Assembly (NCBI RefSeq): GCF_026151205.1
Contig: NC_087075.1
Span: 5,014,858-5,078,857 of the forward strand
Direction of reading: 5' to 3'
Length of the DNA stretch: 64,000 bases
Source of the DNA: Bolinopsis microptera
Taxonomy: Eukaryota; Ctenophora; Tentaculata; Lobata; Bolinopsidae
Shown: positions 54,828 to 64,000 of the stretch, piece by piece
How positions within the stretch are numbered: the stretch's first letter is position 1
Layout of the letters: each line of letters starts with the position of its first letter
Position numbers and translations under genes: made by a program
The notes under the pieces: generated by a model
What the model saw: only the letters and a program-made list of their open reading frames with translations
The model's database searches: none
Told to the model about the DNA's origin: nothing

Positions 54828-57800
54828 TAGTTATAATTATAAATTATAACTTTTTATAATTTGAACTCAAAATCCAACGAGGTCTAAGTTTGACCGCACA
54901 ACACTTCAATTCAAATTGCTGTTTAAGTTTAACCAACGTTACTAATACTAATACATAATACTTTGTACTCGCAAACAAGTTGTCAAAATTAAAATGAAGA
55001 ACCAGATTTTCTATCCGATGGCTTGCATTTCCTAAAAAAAGTGCAAATGAACCTCGAGGGGGGTTTATAATTATTTCAAATTTCGGTCGCTCACAATTTA
55101 GTTCAAATTATCGACATAGTCTAGACGGACAGACCTTCCTTTTTGCTTTTTAACTACGTCACGTTGAATTGGTATAATTTAGATTGATATCTATATCAAT
55201 ATCTTCAGAAAACTACATCAACAAGCGTCCATTCCATGATGCAATGGTTGAGTGGTTCATTGATTTTGCTCTCATTTTGTTTGTTATTTTAAGTATTCTG
55301 TTAACAAAACACAGATTAATTACATTCACTAGTTTGATACACCATTTTCGGTAGAAATCGTAGATAAAATAGTTGTTTATTCGAGTTGCTTAGCTCTTGT
55401 TCTGGTCCAATTCGCAGCCGGTATTTTCTCAAATCTGGTCTTTAATTTACACGGTACGCACTAGTTTAGTTTATACCGTTAATGGTTTAGTTAGGATCAT
55501 AACAAGTTACATACTAATTAGTACACTATCTATTCTTATTGGAGCGGACATAATTCCGGGCGCAACGTTTACAGCTTAGATACATTTTACTACAGTTGAC
55601 TGTTTCACATTGAACTTTAATTTGGGAGGAAATTTCGGACATAATCATGGGCGTTAACTTTAACTTTAAGCCTCTGACATCAACGTTAAATGTAATGTCT
55701 GACCAAATAAATTCCGATAAGGTATAACGTGTATGACTATTCTGTACTGAGGTCTGTGTATAGGTTCCTCAAATTCTCATTAAACAGCCAACGCTCGATA
55801 ATTCCATCCTATCAGCAGTCAATGACAAAATCATCGTGGTATCATTAGTATTTAGTATCATACCAGCTTATATTATGTCATGTATAACTTTATTGTTTAA
55901 AGGTGCATTTAAATAGTAGACGGACAGGTTTCTAGCATCCCATATATTAATCCATGCTTTCAGAAGGGGTCTACTCAGAGATCAAACAGTTCTATCCTAT
56001 TTATGATTAGATAGCATGATTGGTTTAACCAGTACACTTTGAAAAAAGCCAATACCCAATGGTGTCATATTCTTGCTCATTGCTCAATTCATGATTCCAT
56101 TTTTTGGTAATATTGTTTAATGTGGACAGGCAGTAATGAGTAATTATGTGCTCAATTTAGTGGACAATACATGAATCACGATAAGCTTGTGTACAGTGCT
56201 CCATTTAAATCTGTGACGTCACTAATCTGAACTTTAATCCTATATTTTGTTCTGAAAAATCTTCCGTTTAAGATCAAAACAAGTTCACGATTATGTGCCG
56301 CGGTACCGGCACTGAAAGTGGATGTTCTGTTTAATCGAAGAAAAGAACTTACTGATGATAATTCTTATCAGCTGCTAGTGCTACAATTATTTTATCAATA
56401 GCCGTGATAACTCTTATCTTATCTGTGCTGAGTGCTGATTTTGTGCTTTTGTTAAATATTGCTGTATTAGACATTAATATTACTTGCTGTTGATTTTATT
56501 AATGTGTCCATTTCACAAATTAATTATCTAGCTTGTGAAGCCCTATTACAGGAACAAATCTGATCTCCTTCACCATGTCTAATTGTCGACCTCTTCAAAC
56601 TGCTACCCACGAACCTTAACAAACTTCGTGAAACTGGAAGCGAAGTAAAAGTTACCTGTTATCGAATGGCCATGCCTTATTTGGTTGTTTGACTTGCATT
56701 TTTTAATGAGGTTGAGGTATCTGATGTATAATTGTATTGTAGCCGCACCATAGTATTTGATGCGGCTCTTTTCGAAGACAAATATTCAATCGGATAAAAG
56801 CCAGCAAATTATTGTGCTTTCTTGAGATATTTTGCTGTAACATTAATTGCTGTCTTTTCGACCGGGTCCTCGGGAAAATGCGAATGTATGATCTGTTCAT
56901 TGCTATGGCAATTATCCGATCCTGACAATTCAGAATTGATAAATTAACGTAATTATTGGGTAAAATTACAAACAAACTTCAACTTGACATTATATTGACA
57001 ATTGGTTCGATCGACGGACAATTGCAACCGCTGGCATCTGAGTTTACCTACTAGGCTGTTTGGCTGGTACGAGACACCGAATGGAACCACCACGTGACTT
57101 ACACTCATCACTGACCAAAGTCAACTCGGTCGACTGTTAATAATAATATTATTCTAACCGGTAAATTTGTATGTGATCATGGAAGTGTTTACCTAATTCA
57201 TGCTATCGTTCTCATATTTTAACGAGGAAGGAATGGAGGAGGAGGAGGAGGAAAGCAAATTTCGGTATTTGTAGATATAGATGGTGAGAGATTAGAGAAT
57301 TGATTCAAGATGTTCGGATCTGGACGTTTTCGCCTTCAGGTTAGATTTATTTTAGCAATGCGGAGTATCAGCAAGAGCTTCACTCAAAAGTTACAGCTTA
57401 TCATGACAATAATCATAATTATATTCTCTTAAAAAACTTATTCATTAATTGAATTAGGTCATCATTTCTACTTTTAGTTGATGCAATTTTCTGCAATTAA
57501 TTCGCCCTCGAATTAGATAGATAACAATGATAACAATTTCTAAGCTGTGCGGTTCAATGGGTGAATATTTGGCTGGATGAGGCTGGTGCCGAATATTTAC
57601 CATTTACGCTGGCGAGATGATTCGATGGAATTCAACGACGATGTACATTGTACAGCAGAGTTTTGTGAAGTGACTTCAGTGAACGAGCAGGATAGCAGAA
57701 GCACCGTATGAGTATTATAGTGGGAGGGGGGAGGGGGGCTGAGATGTCCGCTAATGCCCCATTATCTCATAGAGTCCAAAAAGGACAAGCACATTAGCGG

Positions 57801-59747
57801 ACATTAATTTCCTTCAGTGGTCAGTGGATAATGTTGGTCCTCATTTTTCGGAACAAGCTCAATTTCTTTCGTTTCTAATACTGTTTTACATAAATCTCGT
57901 AAGGCCGAGCGTCAGGCTTTAACAGTAGTGTTTAGTAGGAAGCATCACAGCTCTCGATAGACAAAGTAAAACAAGGCAAATACTGGTAGAACTGCATGCA
58001 AATAATCAACGTTACGACACTCTTAGTACAAGACCAATGATTGCCGAAACGTCGATTATTTTCATATAGTTTTACCAGTTATTCAGGGCCGTGGTAGGGG
58101 TGGGTGTTACCTGCAATTATCATTATCATAACTCATTGCTTACTACACGCTGCAAGTGCATATCTATTTCACGTGCGAAAAGGAAAATGAAACTCATGTC
58201 AACTTGAACGCATTGCTAAATTTCAAACCTGAAAGCTTTTGCTTCAAAAACATTCTGGGGCTACGCCTCCTTGAGACGAAAGTGACACAATAAAAACATG
58301 TTACAATAATTTATATTCTCTACTGTTAGATTTTGTTCCCTGAAACATATTTCAAGGAATAAAATCTATTTCCAAGTATTCCTTCTCTACAAAATTTGCA
58401 TTTAAACTTCGAGCGTTGGTCCAAAAATTGCTACAATTGTCACTTCATATTGCCAGATTTCGATCCTTAAAGCAAATTTCCGAAAAACTTTTCCGAGGCT
58501 GATATCCCCCATTAACAGCACTTGTTTCGCGAATTGTCAATAAAGGGTTTTATCCGGTTTCAAAATCTATTTAGGAAGTACAAAAGGTCCTCGAGCGAAT
58601 TTTCCCGGGCCCATAAAATCCACTCTAAGTCTACGGCACTGCAGTTATTTGCCTTGTTTTACTTTGTATGTCGAGAGCGGTGCTCTCTAAGTCTAACTAA
58701 GTAACAGTTGAATGGTTAATATCATTATACTTAAAATTAAAGCCATTCCGTAGTATGGACTTTGAACTCCAAAATCGTGCTATTTCTTTTTGCCTTTATA
58801 ATAAACGAATTAGCTCCTAGCATGCGAATCTATGATAATTTCATCGTCATTTAACGTTAACTTTAAGTATGTATGGTGTACTCTCTAAGAAATGGCTAGG
58901 AAGTAAAGAGGAGGAAATCATAAATATGCCATCTTAAAGTATACTCAGGCTGCCCCAAACGAAAAAAGCGAACAAGTTACTTTTGTTAATAATTCGCCAC
59001 AGATTTAACCGTACGACCTGAGGCTTCCCAAGTCATGTGTTATGATGCTGATTGCTGCAGAATCTGTGTTACAAATCAAACGAATCAAAGGGAACCACTT
59101 GATATTTGCTAAGATTGATTTGAGCTATGTGGTGCTGTCCCATAATATTTAGCCAAATTATCCCTTATTCTAATATCCTTTTGTCCCCTCTACAATACAT
59201 CACCCTACTGCAGTAGCTGTTGGTTTGGTTTAATTAACAGTACTAGTAGCATTCTTTAACTTTAATTGAATCACCCTGCTAGTTTGCGACATGATTAACT
59301 TTTCGAATGATACAATTTTGTTTGATTAATTCTAATTTCTAAAGGATCATTCATATTAAAAGTAAGTCAGCCTAGGGGAGCAAAAAATGGCTTACGATAT
59401 ATGTGAACGATATCAGGTTGTTGTCGCTATAATAGATATCACTGACTTCCTATTTTACTCTAAGTATTCCAGTCCAAACTCTCATTGAGTCGAAGTAATT
59501 CATGTGGATCAATTATCTAATCAAAAATGCAATGGTTTTCAGAACTGGTGTGCTATTCCACATCGGGTTTTAATACAATAAATTACAACTTTAATTTCTT
59601 TCTCTTAACTCTTTGAGATGCTGGGAAAATATTACAATTTTTTCAGCAGAACATTTCTTTCTAGATCATTCATAGAAAAACTTGATGTGTGCGGTGTTAT
59701 GTTGATTAAAATGCATGCTGTCGGCAGATGGGCTCCGTTTTAGCTTT

Positions 59748-59880
59748 ACTGATTTTATTTATTTTTATTTGAAAATTCAATTAATTATTTTATATATAAA
59801 TCAAGCGTTACGTTTCAGCCATGCAAAATTACAATGACTTATTTTGATATACTAATTGGTAAATGATGCTGCAATATATA
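59748..59880 (-). mobile_element. LINE 3'-tail fragment
   Basis: Reverse complement of the tail of the LINE at 26690-28180, sharing ATTACAATGACTTATTTTGA-type sequence, CAAGCGTTACGTTTCAGCC and the TTTATTTGAAAATTCAATTA end. Extreme 5' truncation. Confidence 0.85.
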
Positions 59881-61048
59881 GTCGAGGTTTAGAGGTGAGT
59901 ACCAAAAAATATAAAAGAAATTCCCAGAAAAGTGGGGATGAAAACCCTGACATTTAGTACAAGAAATATTTAAGTAAATGAGATAAATGCAGCAAAAATC
60001 GTAAGTGTATACTGTGGCTTAAAACTAGTGCTATAATTGTGCCATGAGATTATGATAATGTTCATTTTACCTATAAATCAGGACTCATTAACGATAATGA
60101 CGGTCTTCCTGGTCCGTGCCAATAACTAATTACAATGACACAAAGAATGAATCAATTCTTACGAAAAGGTGGAAAACTCTGATCACGTGATTCTGACCAC
60201 CTTGGTGAGTTTGGTTTCCTTCCCTATCTTAACCTGTGGAATATATCTTCAGTCCCTTCAAGAGTTACCAAAGCTGCTCATTTCAGTGCCACAATATGAA
60301 TATTCTTTTGGTAATCTTGGATGATTTATTAAATTATTCTTTAATTAGTTGGAGTGCAATGTCAATATTACACTCAAAATAATTTTTCAGTGATCTTGAT
60401 GATTTTTGGACTATGATTTTTATGTTTTCCGCGAAATTGAGATTGTTGTTTTATGATTTTATGTTGGGACCGTTTCTATAGTGGCACATTTCCATGGTAT
60501 TGATTTTTAATTATTTCCGTATGTGTGATAATATTAATGAATAATTGTTGAATTATCGATCCTGAAAATGTAATTCTCACAGATAACACGTTTTGTTTCA
60601 CGAGATACTATTTGTACGGAGAAAGGAAAAATAAATATAATAGCAGTTATGATGATATGTTATTTCTTGTGAAAAATTGGTCCAATCCTGGATACGTGTA
60701 GTCCGCTGAATTGGGAATATGTGAATGGAAATAAAGCTAAACTAAAGTCTTAGTCTAGGTGGAGGTTAGCAAAAATAAATAATCTGATCTGTGATCTAGC
60801 AGGAATTTTTGGTGCCTCACACTGATATATTTGGTTTGGTCAGAGGGGGCTTGCAATACAACCCCTATTGACACAAACTCAACTATTTCAAAAAATGTAT
60901 TATAGTTATTATATTGTTTGATATTTATATTGTAGCATGCCAGTGACAGTAACAGAATGAACGTGATTGTTTGATTTTGATGAATTTCTCTCCGACAATT
61001 AGGCAACAACCAGCTTCTTTTAAACCCCACAATGCATAGCTCAGCTAA

Positions 61049-62763
61049 ATGATGGCTCCTATGACAAGTACCAAAAGATCTCACCCTGACGATATCTCCC
61101 CAAAGAGTAAGACAGTCCTAACGATACCTAACTCTCCATCGGACAGTTCTGAGAGGAGTCCTAAAAGGGTCTGCAGACTATCTCCGACTCATCGAGGTGA
61201 ATTTTCTAACGAGATAGATTTATCCTTAATTTTACTAACAGTGTCATGTCGTCATTGTCAATTATTCCACTCAATACTAATAGTGCCATTGTGATTGAGT
61301 GGTGAACCATTGATGTGAATTCATCTGCTGACAGCATACAGCCATATACCCCCGATATATACCTAACATAATTGGCTTAGTCACTCTTGACAATGATGAC
61401 GTCACTCGTGACGATGATGACGTCACTGGCGCTAACAACGTCATTAGTAACAACAATGTCACCTTCTGGCTTTTGGCGCTGATGAATAATGTTGGCATAT
61501 ATTGCATAATACGTAATAATTCAGTCTCTCACTATTCAATGATATTGATACACTTGAAACTATGAAAGGAATTGACAATATTGTCAGTAAAACTCGATGG
61601 TTCCAACCCCAGAAGATGGCAATAATGCTTGTTTGACCAACATCCATTAACCAGAATGATTTTTCAGGAGGAACATCGCATGTTTCTAACCTGAAGATAG
61701 CTGTGGTGTGTTCCAGTAATCAGAACAGAAGTATGGAAGCTCACAACTTGTTACGGTAAATTTTATTTGTTGCTTCTAAAAGTAGAATTTATCCGGACAG
61801 AGGACATTAAGAAAAGTTTCGTCGGCGGTAGTTCTTTGTGGTGATTGTTCAGAATGCTTTAATTTAGAAGTTGAGGAATCTGGTAGAATAAATTCATTTT
61901 TTACAGGAAGAGAGGATTTAGAGTACAATCGTTTGGAACTGGAAGTTGTGTTAAATTGCCGGGTCCCACCGTAGACAAACCGAACATTTACAGTTTTGAT
62001 ACTCCTTATCAGGACCAGTTCGTTGACCTCAAGGTTGGTTTCATTATTGCAAATTTTCATAACAACGAAAATATTTCGAGAGTTTCCAATCTGTAGTTGT
62101 CTTGGAAATATTTCTGAATCGAAATTTTTTACAGAGAAAAGACTCTGCGTTCTACACGCAGAACGGACTTCTGAACATGCTGGATCGGAATAGGAGAATC
62201 AAAGAGAAACCAGAGCGTTTTCAGGAAAATCAGGACGAGTTCGATTTAATTGTTACTTGTCAAGAGCGAGTGTTCGATCAGGTCCTTGAAAGTAAGTCAT
62301 TCTGATTCAGTACCCTTTATTTTGAGCTCCATAATGTAATCATGTTTAATTTGATCTGAAGATGGTACTAAAGAAGAATGTGTTGGGCGATGGCAATCGA
62401 TCAAGAAAATAACCGACTTAAACCTTTACAGATATGAGTGAAAGAGGTGGGAACTCCTGTAAAATGGTCCATGTTATCAACGTTGAAATTAAAGATAATC
62501 ACGATGATGCCACTCTTGGAGCTTTCGTTATTCACGAACTTGCAAAAGAGGTTCGTGCTCAAATATTTCAAATAATTGATTTCACGAATCGAAATTTTAG
62601 ATTCGTCAATTTTTTGCTTTTTGGTTCACGAATCAATATTTTAAAACTTTATTTCACCTAGATCTGCTCGTCGGAAGATCCAGAAGCTGAGGTGGAGGAA
62701 ATCATTGATACAATGGAGAAGAAGAAAAAACAAAGATTCCTTTACTCTCCCTCTTTTTATTGA
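61049..62763 (+). CDS. SSU72: SSU72 RNA polymerase II CTD phosphatase, six exons
   Basis: Dephosphorylates Ser5 of the RNA polymerase II C-terminal domain in 3'-end processing and termination; nuclear. Exons 61049-61196, 61668-61755, 61907-62033, 62135-62291, 62432-62550 and 62662-62763, all GT-AG with matching phases, 741 nt, 246 aa. The catalytic CX5R loop is C64-SSNQN-R70-S ([18 protein letters not shown]). Further family blocks are [69 protein letters not shown] and the terminal FLYSPSFY. Human SSU72 is 194 aa and starts just before the catalytic loop; here about 45 extra Ser/Pro/Lys/Arg-rich residues precede it ([16 protein letters not shown]), perhaps a nuclear-localisation or regulatory tail. 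The Met at 61052 is an alternative start. A tandem paralogue begins at 63529. Confidence 0.93.
61397..61425. promoter_or_regulatory. Paired TGACGTCA (CRE-type) sites in SSU72 intron 1
   Basis: Two perfect TGACGTCA palindromes at 61397-61404 and 61418-61425, inside a short degenerate GATGACGTCACT repeat. This is the consensus CREB/ATF site; function is inferred only. Confidence 0.5.
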
Positions 62764-63528
62764 GCCACCATAATCATAATTCAAGGAGGTTGATAACCAA
62801 GTTTCGCTAAATTGGGCGAACTTCAGGACTTGCTCTAGCGGTGAAATTATTGTTCGTGTTAGTGTTACTTCTTCTTTACCCTGTACATACCCTGTACATA
62901 CACCTAACACCAGAAGTTACCTTTTGTGATTATAGCGAGGTTTAACGCATTGTAAATAATTTCACACTTAACCACGTGAATTAGTTCCACACTGTTAGTG
63001 TTATAACTGAAGGAGTTGACTGAAAGAACAGCTCGTACTCTTAGTCTTATAGATGTTTTCGACAGAATTTTAAATCATGGATGATGACGATATTCAGTCA
63101 TAAACATGAGGGTATTTTATGTATTTTTACTTGCGATTTTATCGATTCAATAACTTGTTCATGTTAAATTAACTAATTCTTAATTAGACATCACACTATA
63201 ACATAACTGTTTCATTAACGTGAAAGTTTATATTATTGGAAAAATTGGTGTCCTGAAAATTGTGACTCACGCAAAAATTAAATCAGGAATCTTTAACCAA
63301 AGTTGTTCTACTGAAAGTTGGATAAGTTTGACACGGATTACTTGTACAAGAACTATGGGAAAAATTTGTGCTTCAACGACCAATAAATGTGTCGAAAATT
63401 ATCCAACAAATTAAAATATGACAACATGATCAGTTGCTCATCGTGAATTTTCTTCCATTGTCGTATATCATATATACCATACCGGATGACCATTTTAACA
63501 TTCGAATTTTGTACAGCTCAGTTATAAT
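62764..63528. other. SSU72 3' flank / spacer to the tandem copy
   Basis: Holds the 3' UTR of the first SSU72 gene and the upstream region of the second. No other gene is recognised. A - strand frame at 62641-62910 is antisense to exon 6. Confidence 0.5.
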
Positions 63529-63670
63529 ATGGCTCCAATGACGAGTACCAAAAGATCCTTTCCGGACAATGTCTCCCCGAAGACAGTCCTGACGATACCT
63601 AACTCTTCGTCCGACAGTTCAGACAGGAGTTCTAAAAGAGTCTGCAGATTATCTCCTCCAACAAATCGAG
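63529..63670 (+). CDS. First exon of a second SSU72 gene (3'-partial)
   Basis: Encodes [17 protein letters not shown]... to RLSPPTNRG, clearly homologous to SSU72 exon 1 at 61049 ([17 protein letters not shown]...RLSPTHRG). It ends at a GT donor (TCGAG|GTTAAT) in the same codon phase. The preceding TACAGCTCAGTTATAAT resembles the first gene's ATAGCTCAGCTAAATG leader. The remaining exons lie beyond the window, so completeness cannot be judged. Only the non-catalytic extension is seen. Confidence 0.75.
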
Positions 63671-64000
63671 GTTAATATTGGTTCAGTGGTACTATCGAGT
63701 ACATGGTGCTGTCGAGTGCATGATACCATCGAGTTCATGGTGCTATTCAGTATTCATGGTACCATCAAATCCATGGTGATTAGTGATACTGCCATTACCC
63801 TCTGATCGACATCGATTAGATGTTATAATCTCCGGTGACGGTTGATATTGTCGCCATGATAGTAGTCAGCAGTGTCGTCCACTTAATTGAATTTGAAATC
63901 CATAGTATTTGCGGCGCCATCAACGTCATAAATGAAGATATCATCAATTATCATTTAATGACGCCAATAAATGATCAGGTTAAATGATAATTATTGTGAT
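63671..64000. other. Intron of the second SSU72 copy
   Basis: Begins with imperfect repeats of CATGGTGCTATC/CATGGTACCATC (63700-63780). No exon found before the window ends. Confidence 0.4.

Larger units (their letters stand above)
52033..61048. other. Intergenic SELENOT-SSU72; no supported gene
   Basis: About 9 kb of AT-rich DNA with stop codons in all frames. It contains the MITE at 54621-54827, a LINE tail at 59748-59880 and a GAGGAGGAGG tract near 57234-57253. Short open frames (for example 53479-53709 and 56703-56975) show no recognised motif. Confidence 0.5.

Overview
This is nuclear DNA of an AT-rich, non-vertebrate animal. Genes have GT-AG spliced exons and belong to animal families. 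The DNA between them is full of LINEs, inverted-repeat transposons, satellite and mini/microsatellites. An early-branching animal such as a cnidarian is plausible, but the sequence does not settle the taxon.

Layout. 1-10.4 kb: an inverted duplication of a class A GPCR gene with an ectodomain rich in LDL-receptor class A modules. The left copy (+ strand) is open but runs off the window; the right copy (- strand) is split by a 2.03 kb transposon with TTAA target sites. 11.8-16.0 kb: a 3.6 kb palindromic transposon complex. 16.7-23.5 kb: a ~370 bp satellite array invaded by an intact LINE (1030-codon frame), an 85 bp element with 8 bp target duplications, and a 608 bp inverted-repeat transposon. 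24.4-29.0 kb: a graveyard of truncated LINEs.

From 29.3 kb come four host genes, all on +. Fatty acyl-CoA reductase was rebuilt here as 14 exons and 503 aa (29290-39096), with introns swollen by repeats. An intronless RNF185/RNF5-type membrane RING E3 ligase follows (44477-45100). Next is selenoprotein T (45862-50513), with an in-frame TGA in a CxxU motif and a good SECIS candidate at 51156-51199. Last is an SSU72-type phosphatase (six exons, 61049-62763), with the first exon of a tandem second copy at 63529.

The four host genes do not form a pathway in the operon sense. FAR, RNF185 and SELENOT are membrane proteins (peroxisome/ER-linked, ER/mitochondria, ER), and SSU72 is nuclear. The 10 kb between SELENOT and SSU72 has no gene I can support, but holds an 84 nt microRNA-precursor-like hairpin, a Tc1/pogo-type MITE and a LINE tail.

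Most noteworthy: the selenoprotein T gene with its distal SECIS lying beyond an earlier poly(A) signal; the mosaic divergence of the GPCR arms and the transposon that would truncate one copy to an ectodomain; the giant palindrome; the tiny 8-bp-TSD element with a covarying hairpin; and CACGTG-dense minisatellites in introns of two neighbouring genes.
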